From NCBI GenBank assembly GCA_015227615.1, contig JAALGZ010000034.1, positions 62,001 through 126,000 of the forward strand: a stretch of 64,000 nucleotides of DNA. The letters are read 5' to 3'. The number at the start of each line of letters is the position of its first letter. Positions within the stretch are counted from its first letter, which is position 1. A model generated the notes under the pieces. That model worked only from the letters and a program-made list of their open reading frames with translations, was not told the DNA's origin and did not search any database. Made by a program: the position numbers and the translations under genes. Source of the DNA: Labyrinthula sp. Ha (lineage: Eukaryota > Sar > Bigyra > Labyrinthulida > Labyrinthulaceae). Of the stretch, positions 34,643-46,014 are shown one piece after another.

Positions 34643-35479
34643 AGGAGCAGTAAGATGCAGAAGGCTTTCCCGAAAAAGAGTAATGCCATACTGTAATAAT
34701 AGAACAGAAGATACTTCCAGAATATTGCCTGTGATAGGGTTTTAACAAGCTGACTTGCTTCACATCTATTGATCTTATTGGGCCAAATAGTTTAATAAAA
34801 TAAAATACAAAAACCATGAAAAACTAGAAATTATATTTCAGAACAACATGAAGAGAAAAGGTTTCTTGGACTTTTACTGATTATTTAATAAAAAAAAGTG
34901 GGGAGATAGTGTGAGCTTTCTTCGCCAATGGTGTTCTCATTGGAAGTTGAATGAGGTCATAGGAAGAGTTTAGATGGTCCATAGGCCTTTAGGTATGGAT
35001 TAGAGGGTTTAGAGTTTTTGTTGACTTTTAATATCCATAGCGTAATTCAGTAAAAGAGCAAAATAAATGTCTTTTCATTGAAGTTAACTTCAACTCAATC
35101 AGTTACCTTTCTTCATTTTGCTTGTTTCTTAAATTACTTATTTCAGGTGAGCTCAAACCTGCTGATGATACGTGTGCTAAGATTGAATCAACATCCGAAA
35201 ACACTCAATTTGGATTTTTCTTTGGACCATCCCGCATCCTGCCTACAATTCCATACGCCTTCTTGCACCCTTAATTGTTGTTTGTTGCTTTAGGGAACAA
35301 GTCTCTACAGACAGAGTATTGTTGCGTGTATTTTTTAGCTGGTTTCGACATTGCTTTCGAAATAATGAAAGGGGAGATTCGGACTTTATGCTCCTGTTCC
35401 TCCGTGTTTGGTGATTCCATTCTTCCAAGTTCTTTCAAGTCCGGAATATAGAAGAAAAGTCTATTAAAATTTCATCTAA
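34643..35479. other. Spacer between the SNF2 gene and a transposase fossil
   Basis: Contains the upstream side of the SNF2 gene. I see no other gene. Confidence 0.4.
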
Positions 35480-37140
35480 AAAGAAAAATTGACAGATAGA
35501 TGTATCTTCATTGCTCTTTGTGAAAAACATGTGCATTATACCTGCAAGCCAAGTTCAAGCTGAACCAGGAGAAGGAACCTTTTGGATGTATAACTCCATC
35601 CAAGAGGAGGGCTTGAAGATTGAGTTCAACAATCTGCCAATAAATCTTTTCTGCAAGAAAGTAGCAGGAGTTTCCTTATTCGAAGGTGTCTTCATCCAAA
35701 CACATTTTCCGATTCCTGACTCATTAGAATTTTTCCTCCTTAGGCACCTGGACTATTTCTCCGGTCAGCTCTTCTATTTTCGGAAACGTTCCATGCTGTT
35801 TTCCTTCCATGCTTTAGTAGAAAAAATCCAGAAGTGGATCTAGTGTCCTGAACTGCAACATTTATAATAATACCCCCTTTTGTTACAATATTGAATGAAA
35901 CGACTCGATTCTTTGACCAAATTTATGAGAAATCCTCAAAATTCTGCCGGTGTGGATCCAGTAGAGCTTCATTTTCACTTTTATTAGAATTTTTAGGTAG
36001 TTTTTCTGACATAGCTGCTAGTTGGCATGTAGCAAGTTATGAAGATGGGTTTCAAGAGCTTCTTATAAATGAAAGTAAAATAGGGGCTTTTTCAAGTTGA
36101 TCTTAAAGTGGTGAACCTATTCACCTGAAAGAACCTTTGAAGTTTAGCACAATGTAGGTGCAAAGTGCTTGATACATCGGACGTGGATAGCATATAACTC
36201 TGCTGCGGCTGTAGCCACCGTTAGACTTCCGTCACTCATTACTACTGAATGAGGTGTTTGTCTTAGGTCCTTGAGACCACCAACTGCAAAAAAAATCTAT
36301 GTTTCCATAAGAAAGCAGCCGAAGTTAACAGTCTGTGTAGAGCAGTCAACGCCGATAGAAAATATCGCCAGTAATTGATATCTTGAAAGGCCATACGTCG
36401 TATCCTTCTGACTCGAGTCTTGCTAGATTTTTGTTAATCCTGCTTGTAAGTGTTCTTGAAAAATTAGACCTTATGCTGTAGGTTTACCTGCTATTTTGCT
36501 AAGAAATAAGTCAAGTTTTCTTCCTCTAGTGAGAGAGATTGCTCCAGATTACAACAACCTACTCATATAGTATCTTCTGATAACTTTCTTTCGTGTCTAG
36601 CATTTCTCAAAACTCTTCTAACAGCGTGTTTCTCAAAGTAAGCTCCAGTATATCTTTCATGAAGTGCTAAAATAGGGACGTTAATTAAGGTGTCAGCCAA
36701 ACCAAGTGTCTCTATGAGCTTAAAGTTGTCATGGGTTAAGTCATCTTGGTATTTTCTTAGTATTGCATTAAATTCTGTGTCATGTCCTTTATGCTTGATA
36801 GTGTAGTTATAAGAATGTATTTAGACAAAATAAGATAATACGTAATTTTAAAATTAAAGAATTGGTTAACACTCTCACTAAGTTGAGTATTACTTCGCTT
36901 TAGTATTGTAGTTGTTGTATCAAACCTTTCTCAAATTCATCCAGTATAAAGTAGTAGGACACCGTTTTCTGCATCTAAGTTTACCTCCGACAAATTGTGC
37001 AAACGATTAAAGCTCCCCAGTGGAGGTAATATATCTACTATAGTGTTATTAAATTGGTTGAACTTTACTGTCCTCGTTTTTCTGTGTCATATGACGTGGT
37101 TTTATTTCATCCTCCATGATTTGGTGGCTGCTCATGTTTT
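35480..37140 (-). pseudogene. Decayed MULE-like transposase, copy 2
   Basis: The core (about 36420-36130, minus strand) reads DTTYGLSRYQLLAIF, then HSVVMSDGSLTVATAAAE and IHVRCIKHF. This is the MULE/FAR1 pattern with the first Asp, the second Asp (MSDGS) and the C-x2-H element. It lines up with copy 1 at 10449-12301 (DTTYG, VIMRDGSLA, AHIRC.KH). An upstream clean segment (about 36815-36585) also aligns (A.T...V...A.H....G.YF.K). Further downstream a possible SWIM-like Cys-x-His region is blurred. Several stops and frame changes show it is dead. Plus-strand reading frames at 35511-35843 and 35891-36100 are antisense to it. Ends are approximate and no terminal repeats were found. Confidence 0.6.
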
Positions 37141-39541
37141 ATGATTTTGTACAAATTTTAATTTTAGAGTTGAGGTTCGACTCTACATTCAACCAATAAA
37201 AATAAGCGAACTATGATACTTTCGAGTACAAAAACCACATCCATAATTGACCTGTGAATCAAGATCTCTATAATAGTTCAATTTCAATATTTCGACCAAA
37301 TGATATCAGGGTTAGAGGCTATATAATGAACATATATCATATCCGCTCTATCTTCAGGAATAGCTAAGATCTTAATTGTTGAAAATATTAAGGTTATAAT
37401 AAAACAACTATACTAATTAAAATTACTTTAGAATAACAATTTAGCAATGTAAGAGCAATTAATTTGCACTTTCCATTCTGGGAAAACATAAGAAAAATTT
37501 TTTGCTCCATGGTAATATTTTGAGGAAATCAGGAATGACCCCGTTGGGGCATATCTTGTAGAACACTAAAATAATAATTCTGTTAAAATAAATATCATTC
37601 TGATAATGTCATTAGATTTGGTATATAGTAAGGACATTATAATTAATAGTGGTTACTGTCTATTGAGAAAAAAAAAAGTCTCCATCCTTATCCAAACTAT
37701 AATCACTAAGCGTTGCATAAGAAAGGATCTTACATATTAAAATACATTGGCTCGAACTTTTGCTTAAATCTATGGAACAGCTTTTAAGTATTTTTACTAA
37801 GTTGTAAAGATATATAGAGTATTTCTCCTATTTAATTAACTTTGTAGATTAATTATTACTCGATCATAGCTTAAGTGCTAAATTTACATGCTAGGTTCCT
37901 GCATTGTAGATATTAGAAAATTTAAGAGTTAACACGATTTGGCGTTGATAAACGTGTCACCTATATCCCGGTATATCTATAATCATCCAATTGTAATCTA
38001 TATTTACTGCATCATTTTAGACTAAAATAATATTAAGTTTTGGACTCCGGAGTCTTTGGACTTAAATAATTGAAATATTGCGAGTTTCACAATTATGTTG
38101 CTGAGTTTAGCTAATGCAGCCAATTTCCAGGTTAGAAGTTATATTCTTGTGGTTAAATGACCATATCACAAGGATAAATCAATTACTACAAGTTTATTAT
38201 GATATTTATTAGCTCCATTAATTCTTAATCTTTAGTAAATGTGCATGCTGGAACTTGCCACCTATTTGTAGTTGTTTGGTTTGTAGTCGCTGTTAACCGG
38301 ATCAATTTTGAGCTTTATGCAAAGTAGTTAGCATAAGTTATCATTGTTTAATTTTTTGGTCATTGTACAGTAGAAAATGGTTACAAAATATAAGAATCTT
38401 AAGCGAAACAAGATAAATTTAAGTGAATAACAGCATACCACCATGTATTACATGATATAACAAAATTCTTTGATTCTCCCAGGATAAACTGCTTTCAAAT
38501 AACTCTTGCTGAAGATATATGTTTTTCTCGGGCAATTAGGTTTCTCAGTGAAGGTTTTAATAACTCGTAATTAAAAATTCCTAAGTCTTCCTGTAAGATT
38601 CTTTAGTATATTTATAGTAAATCCAACAACGTCTAGTCATGTAAGAACGCACTACAAGTAGGTCCATTTACGCGAAAATATTTTATGCAAAGGATACTAA
38701 TTTTTTCATAATATCAAATCATATTTTTTTCACGTCAAACTAAGACAAATGAATTATGTCTTCCTGGAAGAGCTAGTGTTAATTTTGCTTGAGCTATTAG
38801 CTCTGTTATAGTTCGGCATTACCGAGTTGTTTGTTTTACATGAGATGTAACATTTAGAAATATTTTGAAGAAGCACAAATATGAAGGAGGATACAGGAGC
38901 TCTTTAGTATTACACACTGAACAACAAGTTTCAACATCATATGAACTAGAAGAAGAAACAGTATACTCCTAGGTTTCCTTTTGCTTAATGGTTGCAGGTA
39001 GTTTTAACTAAGAATAAGATGGTAATAAATTAGAGAATGTTATATGCTTTTTCTTAGTCTACGTGCAATTATACTGTCTGTCTATTAAGGAATAACTTTT
39101 CAGCATTGTAGATTTAGTTTTTCTGCTCATTTGTGTGGGCAGAGTTTTTCCTAGTTGCATTGTCCAGGTTTTGTATCATGCCACGTCATACTATCAACCA
39201 ATCTTGTAATTGTTTGGTATAGAGTCAGGACACAAAACATAAATAAGATACAAATTTGAAACATATATCCTGTGGATGTATAGTGCTATATTCTGGAAAC
39301 CACAAAAATATTATTTATTATCAGAGTTGAACAGGTTTTTGTATGCTTAAAGGAACTTAGGAAGCTTTGAGAAGAGTAATCAACTAATAGGTAGTGAACT
39401 TCCGTTTATTCTGGACTTATTTACAGAAATAATTCACTTTACAAGTTCCACCTGTCTATATTTTCCCAAATATATTCTATATTAAATAGTATTTCTTTTG
39501 TTTCGCTTTGTATGCTTTTTTTCCTAAGATTCCCCTTTTTC
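37141..39541. other. Gene-poor AT-rich region
   Basis: About 2.4 kb. I see no gene or repeat. Confidence 0.45.
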
Positions 39542-41812
39542 TTAATCTCTTTTGACTATTATTCTCAAGATATTTTCATAAGGTTTTTCTATAGTTAGTG
39601 AAAAGAAAAATGACATTAAGAACACAAAAACAATACAACCTAATGTCTCAATAACCAACATATAACCCTAAGTTAAAGGAGGAAACAAAATTACGTCAAA
39701 AACGTTCGTGTATACTGTGTTGCTGTGAACAATGATTAAGAGTGGCACATGTATCAGGTATGCCATAAAAGACCTTTAAATGAGTGAGAGCAAATTACTT
39801 ACAATCTTGAAACCAGGTTAAAGATGGGGAAATTAAGAAACTTTCGTATTCCCAGTATGTCGTTTCTTTCATGAGTAAGGACTGTAAAGAGTAATAACGC
39901 TAGACACCCAGACCAAATAAGGAAACAGCACGAGTATATAAATGTTGTTTGTAGTCGTGAAAATTTGTTATCTACAAAATAGCCATATAAAAGCTGCGAG
40001 TTATATATTTTGCAGTCATGTTCACTCTCGCTACAGGAGAACGAATAGGAGTATATGAGAACCAAACTTATAAACCCAATAATGGATAACAGGGTGTTGA
40101 ATACTGTCTGAGCATAACTTATTCGAATTGATTGAAAATTCGGCAGTTTAGAAGGGTTACATGGAGTTTCCACCATTTCCTTTAATATCAAGAAAAGAAC
40201 GATTCCAGAAATATATGGTGTTATTCTGAAAAGTGGTTGTTTATAATAGTGTTCATTTACTTGTATTGAAAATGCTGATACTTTTCCATGAAAGGTCTCG
40301 TACTCAAATTTTGCTGTTAGTATTATTTGCAGGATAAAAACTATGGCAAATAAGATGAATCTTACATTTTGAGCTTTCTTCTTTAGTTTAAAATAAGCGT
40401 GAATAAGAAGTGGACCAATGACATTGAAATAGAAATCGTTTGCAAGGTACCATGACCAAGGTGCACAATTTTTCCCCGTAAAAAATACATTTAGATAAAG
40501 AACATTAAAGGGAAAAAAACTTTCAGTACATGAAACTTCATTAACTAAATCTGTTTTCTCTAAGAATAGATTTTCAAAACCTGGTATTATTTTCCAAAAT
40601 ATGAGCGTGATGGTTAGAAAAATAGGAGTTATTCGAAGATAACGAAGAAAAATTAACTTCATATATAGTCCGATGCTAAGTCTGGATGTCTTATTCACGC
40701 TCAGGTTAGAAACTAAAAGTCTTTCTCTAATATCATCTGATTCACTTCCGATCAAACTATCAACCAACAACTCTTTCACGAGTAAATTAGCCGAAAGGAA
40801 CCCTCCAAGAAAGAAAAACGTATCAACTGCAAAGAAACCACCTCGAATAAAGGTAAATCCGAGACCTAAAACTAAGAAGACATATTAGAATACCGTGTGT
40901 CAGTTCACCTAACTTAGTTGGGTTTCTTGTCTTTAAAAAGAAGCGCATCGTATTATGACAACCAATAATCCAAAACATTGAAACAGCACGTAAACCATCA
41001 AGTGGCTTGAAGTGTGATTCTCTAGGTGTTGCAGTAAGTCTCTTAAGATTTCCACTTATATCAAAGATAGATAATTTTTGTAGTAGGAAGACATCCTTGG
41101 TGCCATTTAACCGGAGAATCCAGCTTGTTATAGTTGAAGTAATTACTGCCAATATCCAGAAAGACAATAGTATCCCTACAATTAATCCTGTTTGATCCCA
41201 CTGAAAATCTGACTTATTTTTGTCATAGCATTTGACGTCTAAAACCTTTTTAAGACTGTTTGCAAAGAATTGACGAAGATTTTCCGATTGTTCCTTTGGT
41301 AAATCTTCTCTAACCTCATTCAACACTAGTGAAGCTAGTTTATTCACAATGCCAGTACCAAAGAATAAACTCGACGTGAGTTCTTCTTCTGAGCAAAGTT
41401 TACTTACACAAATATCATAACTCAATGGACCCAAGGGAAGAAGTTGTGGTAGTCCATTTAATTTAATGAAGTTTTGAAAATCCGGTAGAGTAAAAATGGA
41501 TGGAATTTCTACTCTACAAAAATGAGCATCTTCAAAAGTTTGACACAAATCGTAGTTTCCTTCATAAATCATTGGTAGTGGTACTGATGTAAGAGAAGTG
41601 AACAGGCTTGGAACACTGCCCGAGGCAACTGAACAATGGTGACTGAATGATTGTCCTTTGTAGTACCAAGTGTCTTTACATGAATATTTAGAACATGCCC
41701 CATGAAAAATTTCACTGATCATTCCTGAGTTCGCATCTGCAGTATCTTGTGCTAGAGTCCCAAACGCTGTTGCGAAAATTATCGCAGTGAAAAAGATGCT
41801 TTCTCTTTTCAT
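39542..41812 (-). CDS. NRF-6-type membrane acyltransferase, four exons
   Basis: Coding segments are 41812-40894, 40865-39803, 39773-39695 and 39667-39542, giving 728 residues. Introns are 28, 29 and 27 nt. A signal peptide (about 1-21) precedes a Cys-containing luminal NRF domain. After a membrane segment come HFKPLDGLRAVSMFWIIGCH and FAVDTFFFLGGFL, the signatures of the acyltransferase-3/NRF-6 family, then about ten membrane helices. Splicing supplies the C-terminal SFMAYLIHVPLLI and EKPYENIL motifs expected at the end of the family (YLxH, then E-x-P). The family moves acyl groups or lipids across membranes in animals (nose resistant to fluoxetine); the substrate here is unknown. It is divergent from the coiled-coil gene with 29 bp between the start codons. 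Confidence 0.85.
39668..39694 (-). other. 27-nt intron (NRF-6-type gene, third)
   Basis: GTA start, TTTAAC branch-like motif, TAG end. Length is a multiple of three but it contains an in-frame TAG, so retention would truncate the protein. Confidence 0.75.
39774..39802 (-). other. 29-nt intron (NRF-6-type gene, second)
   Basis: GTAAGT donor and AAAG end. Removal joins the last helices in frame and restores the conserved YLxH motif. Confidence 0.8.
40866..40893 (-). other. 28-nt intron (NRF-6-type gene, first)
   Basis: GTA start, TAG end. An internal TAG would give a 22-nt intron in the same frame with two extra residues; 28 nt is preferred because the other introns are 27-31 nt. Confidence 0.75.
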
Positions 41813-41841
41813 TTTAGTAACGGATACTTTATTGCAAAATA
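41813..41841. promoter_or_regulatory. 29-bp divergent intergenic region
   Basis: Only 29 bp separate the start codons of the minus-strand acyltransferase and the plus-strand coiled-coil gene. Any core promoter must lie here or inside the coding regions, so the 5' leaders are either extremely short or overlap. Confidence 0.5.
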
Positions 41842-43212
41842 ATGAGTTCTTTAAAAGAAAAGTTCATAACTATAGACGAAGAACTTAAGAACTTACTTAG
41901 GAATAAGAGAGCATACACTAAGGCAAGTGAGAAAATCACACATGGACAAGAAACTGAAATAAGAAACCTTGAGCTACGTCTAAAGAATCTTGGTGCTAAC
42001 AAATGCATAATAGTAAAGCCAGAAAAATCAGTCAAAAATGAAGCTTTGAAACCAAAATACAGCCTAGAAGAAAATGGAATGATAGGAACTTTACTAAAGC
42101 AGCGTTCGAAGTTTGCAAAGGTATTTGCAGTAAAGAACAAGGAGATTATGCTCCTTAAAGAAACTGTAGAAGTATTACGAAGGAATATATTGAAAAAGAA
42201 GAAAGATATTGGTGGAATCAACGCCCTCAAGGATTCTGTAGAGTATTATAAGCGAAAGCTAAACTTTATTCGGAAGCGCTATGAAATGTCCAAGATTAAG
42301 TTGAATCATTGCCTTTCACAGAATAACACATTGCAGAAAAAAATCCATAGCTTTGAAGACACGAAATCAATTAAGAAGGATAAGATTGCTCTCGCACAAG
42401 AACAGTTTAAGGATCTGAATTCACAAGTTGAAAAAGTCACTGCTCAAATAACCACTTTACTTCAAGAGGAAAAATCTGTCTTGAGTGATTTATTCATTCT
42501 TGAACGCCAGATCGAGGCTACTAAATCGGACCAGTCTTGTAATGAGTTAAGGAAAAAAAACAAGATATGCGAAGATGCTGTAGTGGAGAGTATAAAGAAA
42601 GCTCAAAGAATAAAACAACTACATGAAGCTAAGCTAGTACACCTACTTGAAACAAGTATTGTCGATAATTCTTGTTTTCATTTACAAAAACAATTGGCTG
42701 AGCTCAGGACTATTTCACAACAAGATCTTGTTTCTGACAATAGTATACTATTTTCTAATATAGAAAATAATAATCCTAACCCAAGCGTGAATGTAAAAAC
42801 TTCTAAGATTGAGAAGGAGTTTAAGGAAGCGATAACCATTGAGAAGAAACTCCAGAGTTCATTACTTGCATTGAAACAGAAAGTAGAAAAAGGTCATAGG
42901 AATTTATTGTCGTACAAAAGAAGTTTGGATGTACTGAAGGATCTCAAGAAGCAAGTCCAAGACAAATTTAGTACTGCAGAAACAGGAGGTGATTCAATGA
43001 TATTTTCAAAACTAGACGATCAGCTACAGTCTAGGGAGACAAATAGACTGGCAGGCTCATTTAATTTAGTTGATGTGACACGGCTTCCCAGTCATTTTGA
43101 TTTTGAGGAAGAATCTTATACAGTATCAGAGTCAGGAAACAACCGAATAGAGTTATCAATTATTTCATCAGCAAGTATTCTAAAGTCGCTGTTGACCAAA
43201 GAGAGCAAATAA
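41842..43212 (+). CDS. Coiled-coil protein, possibly outer-dynein-arm docking complex type
   Basis: 456 residues, single exon, ATG start. Nearly all coiled coil apart from a linker near residues 305-325 and an acidic/Ser-rich C-terminus. The central stretch (about residues 105-215) has the layout of the CCDC63/CCDC114 (ODAD1) and CCDC151 (ODAD3) group: a helix ending in N-x-x-L-x-x-x-I followed by a second long heptad block. This fits a flagellar docking subunit, and the window also has CCDC39, but no diagnostic island was seen. Any long coiled coil could match at this level. Its stop is 73 bp from the stop of the convergent SDR gene. Confidence 0.75.
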   Translation: MSSLKEKFITIDEELKNLLRNKRAYTKASEKITHGQETEIRNLELRLKNLGANKCIIVKPEKSVKNEALKPKYSLEENGMIGTLLKQRSKFAKVFAVKNKEIMLLKETVEVLRRNILKKKKDIGGINALKDSVEYYKRKLNFIRKRYEMSKIKLNHCLSQNNTLQKKIHSFEDTKSIKKDKIALAQEQFKDLNSQVEKVTAQITTLLQEEKSVLSDLFILERQIEATKSDQSCNELRKKNKICEDAVVESIKKAQRIKQLHEAKLVHLLETSIVDNSCFHLQKQLAELRTISQQDLVSDNSILFSNIENNNPNPSVNVKTSKIEKEFKEAITIEKKLQSSLLALKQKVEKGHRNLLSYKRSLDVLKDLKKQVQDKFSTAETGGDSMIFSKLDDQLQSRETNRLAGSFNLVDVTRLPSHFDFEEESYTVSESGNNRIELSIISSASILKSLLTKESK

Positions 43213-43285
43213 ATTGTGCTGCGTAAATAGAAAACGAAAATGATAAAATTAATAAAACTAGTTAGATAGTAGCTTCCATTTCAGT

Positions 43286-44401
43286 TTAGTGAAATCCTTT
43301 GAGCTTAAGAACCTCATTAGAAAACTTCCAAAGTCTATCTTGCGCTTCTTCATCCTTGGAAAACTCTGCGCAGTTGTCTTCTCGGGCGATCGGTACAAAG
43401 TATCTTCCGGTCAGTGAGTTTTCTTGTACTTCTTTACTCACAGCGGCATAAACTTGAGTTAGCGCAGCCACATCTTGCTCAAATAAAAGGCATCCAGATA
43501 TACCCTTAAGGATCCCTTTAGGCAATCCCCCTGTTAACTTCTTGAACCCTGGAGTAAGTACTCCTCCTGGATGAACGCTGTTTGTTAGTATATCTGGATA
43601 TTCTCTTGCCAAGTAATTAGAGTACATGACATTTGCTAGTTTAGATCGGGAATAGGAATCATTTGCATTAAACTTGCTTGGTTCATTCAATTTCTTCAAA
43701 AGATCTTTGGTTGCCCTGTTTTCGGTGTCAATAACCTCAAGCATTTGTTTTTCCAACCCAAAATCATGCATCATTGTGCTCACAAACGTTATTGTTGGTT
43801 TAACTTCGCCACTAGAAGTTCTCATTAGTTCGATTAGGAGGTTTATGAGATAAAAGTTTCCAATATGATTAGTTCCAAATGACTCTTCAATTCCATCTTT
43901 TGTCATTGCAAAACTTTGACCGAATGACCCCGCGTTTAATACCAGGTGGTGTAGTTCTGTGTACTCCTTCAGAAAAGTTCTTGCAAAATTTTCAATTGTG
44001 GAGAGATCCGAAAGATCAAGTTCTATAGGTATTAAATTTTTTGCTGAAGGGACCGACATTTTATGTGTCTTACTCCTTTTCTGTGTGCCTAGAATTTGTT
44101 CAATTGCAACCTCACATTTCTTCATCGACCTGCAAGCCATAATTACCCTAGCTCCATGCTCAAAAAGTAATTTTGTAGTTGAATAACCAAGTCCACTGTT
44201 AGCTCCTGTAACAATTATGACCCTGCCAGTTAAATCAGGTATATCTTTCTCTGCAAATTTATATCCAGAGAAGAAGTCAGGGTTTGTAAAGGGACTGAAG
44301 TCACGTACAAATTTTTTTCTTGAACCCAGGAAACGTAGAGCTGCTAAGGAAAATACTCCTACAGAGCATAATATTCCAGACGTTTTTAATATCAAGTCCA
44401 T
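43286..44401 (-). CDS. Short-chain dehydrogenase, retinol-dehydrogenase-like (copy A)
   Basis: 371 residues. An N-terminal hydrophobic anchor (about residues 5-24) precedes a Rossmann domain with IIVTGANSGLGYST (TGxxxGxG, about residues 62-75), the ACRS loop, LVLNAGSF (NAG motif) and catalytic SYSRSKLAN (Y-x3-K). HPGGVLTPG follows the active site as in RDH11-14-like SDRs. It should use NADP(H) on a membrane-associated lipophilic alcohol, aldehyde or ketone; the substrate is not visible. A paralogue lies 391 bp upstream in tandem on the same strand, with matching start (FVR.F.P..NPDFF.GYKF.EKDIPDL) and end (LK.KGF). Confidence 0.92.
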   Translation of the reverse strand: MDLILKTSGILCSVGVFSLAALRFLGSRKKFVRDFSPFTNPDFFSGYKFAEKDIPDLTGRVIIVTGANSGLGYSTTKLLFEHGARVIMACRSMKKCEVAIEQILGTQKRSKTHKMSVPSAKNLIPIELDLSDLSTIENFARTFLKEYTELHHLVLNAGSFGQSFAMTKDGIEESFGTNHIGNFYLINLLIELMRTSSGEVKPTITFVSTMMHDFGLEKQMLEVIDTENRATKDLLKKLNEPSKFNANDSYSRSKLANVMYSNYLAREYPDILTNSVHPGGVLTPGFKKLTGGLPKGILKGISGCLLFEQDVAALTQVYAAVSKEVQENSLTGRYFVPIAREDNCAEFSKDEEAQDRLWKFSNEVLKLKGFH

Positions 44402-44792
44402 TTTTTTCGTTTTAATTTGATATTACTTTTCGCAAAAGTTATTTCTTGAATCGAGCATTTGGGAATAAGAATTTAACCGCACAATGCGGATAATCTATTA
44501 CTCCGATGCCCGGAAAATATTACTGTATATATACCAATGATTATCTGGCAAATACGGTACTACGATTGTAACTTTTTAGTTAGAAGAACTTTGGTATTAA
44601 ATGAAGTAAATGAAATATAGAAAAAGTTAGTCGTATGTTTCAAAGAGTTTCAGAAAATACAACAAGGTGATACTTACTATAGATAAGTTAGATATTATGG
44701 GTGGCTTTTATTTGAACAAGGTTACGCTCAGTCTTGGACTTTTATAAAATAAGTACATTTATGAACTTAAAAGGTCATACAAGAAAACGTGT

Positions 44793-45890
44793 TCAAAAGC
44801 CCTTTATTTTTAGAATATTTTCTGAAAATGCCCAAAGTTTGTCTTGCACATTAATATCAGAAGCTATGTCAGCACAGGGTACTTCCGTAGCAATAGGAAC
44901 AAAATACCTCCCAGTAATTTGTTTTTCTTGAATCTCAGTTCCCACTGTTGTATATATTTGAGTCATGGAGGCAAGATCAGAGTCATACAACAAAAAACCA
45001 GTTGTAGCACTTATTAAACCTTCTAAGTACCGACCAAACAGTTTCTTTGCACCTGGAGTTGAAACTCCGCCAGGGTGAACACTATTAGTTAATATGTCAG
45101 GATGCTTTCTTGCAAGTGCATTTGCATGTAACACATTTGCTAACTTTGATCTACAATAAGCCTGAATTTTATCATAATCTGATGCATTGTTCAAAACTGT
45201 TAAAGGGTCTCTGGAGCTTAGTGTTCTCAAAGTTAGCTCTTCACAACCAGCGTCGTGCATCATTGAAGAAAGAATAGTAATAGTAGGTTTTATTTCAGCA
45301 TTTGTTTCTTTCATGACAGGAATTAGAAGCTCTGCAAGGTAGAAATGGCCAATATGATTTACACCCATCGACTCCTCAATTCCATCAATGGTTAAAGCGA
45401 ATTTTGAACTCATCAAGCCAGCGTTCAAGACCAAGTGGTGTAACTTTCTATTTTGTTTCTTGAATGTCTCAACAAAGTCCCGGATAGAGGAAAGATTTGA
45501 TAGATCAATCTGCATAGTAACTAGGTTATCAGTTGATAGCACAGCATTAGGATTTATAGCACCATCTGTTGGAGTATACAGGATCTCCTCTCTGGCGGCT
45601 TTACACTTTTCCCCCGAACGACAAGTCATAACTACCCTCGCACCATGTCGGAATAAATATTTTGAGGTAGAAAATCCAAGACCATTATTTCCCCCAGTTA
45701 CAATGACTGTTCTTCCCGCTAGATCTGGAATATCTTTTTCGCTGAACTTATATCCTGTGAAGAAATCAGGGTTGGCTAAGGGCGTAAAACCCCGAACAAA
45801 CTTGTTCTTGGAACCCAAAGTCTGAAGACCTCCTATAATAAGAGCAACTAGAGTAGAAACTATTCCAGTTACAGTTAAGAATAATTTCAT
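44793..45890 (-). CDS. Short-chain dehydrogenase, retinol-dehydrogenase-like (copy B)
   Basis: 365 residues with the same layout as copy A: N-terminal membrane anchor, VIVTGGNNGLGFST (TGxxxGxG), TCRS, LVLNAGLM (NAG), AYCRSKLAN (Y-x3-K) and HPGGVSTPG. Differences from copy A are spread along the whole protein, so the duplication is not recent, and the active-site residues are kept in both. The 124-bp gap to the divergent AAA+ gene must hold both promoters. The 391-bp gap to copy A shows no gene. A role in lipid, isoprenoid or pigment metabolism is inference. Confidence 0.92.
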   Translation of the reverse strand: MKLFLTVTGIVSTLVALIIGGLQTLGSKNKFVRGFTPLANPDFFTGYKFSEKDIPDLAGRTVIVTGGNNGLGFSTSKYLFRHGARVVMTCRSGEKCKAAREEILYTPTDGAINPNAVLSTDNLVTMQIDLSNLSSIRDFVETFKKQNRKLHHLVLNAGLMSSKFALTIDGIEESMGVNHIGHFYLAELLIPVMKETNAEIKPTITILSSMMHDAGCEELTLRTLSSRDPLTVLNNASDYDKIQAYCRSKLANVLHANALARKHPDILTNSVHPGGVSTPGAKKLFGRYLEGLISATTGFLLYDSDLASMTQIYTTVGTEIQEKQITGRYFVPIATEVPCADIASDINVQDKLWAFSENILKIKGF

Positions 45891-46014
45891 TTTCTAATCT
45901 TCGTTATCTGCCTTGTTTTTTTTTTCTGTACTCTTATTAGTCGGATACTAAATTTTTACCCCAAACCTCGGTTATATGACCAGAGTTTAACGAGACTTAT
46001 CGGAAATTGAAAGA
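45891..46014. promoter_or_regulatory. Divergent intergenic region, 124 bp
   Basis: Lies between the start codons of SDR copy B (minus) and the AAA+ gene (plus). Contains a T-rich run near 45917-45926. No defined motif recognised. Confidence 0.4.

Noticed and set aside
35511-36100. Plus-strand reading frames of 110 and 69 codons
   Set aside because: They lie antisense to the decayed MULE-like transposase; the minus-strand translation has the recognisable motifs.
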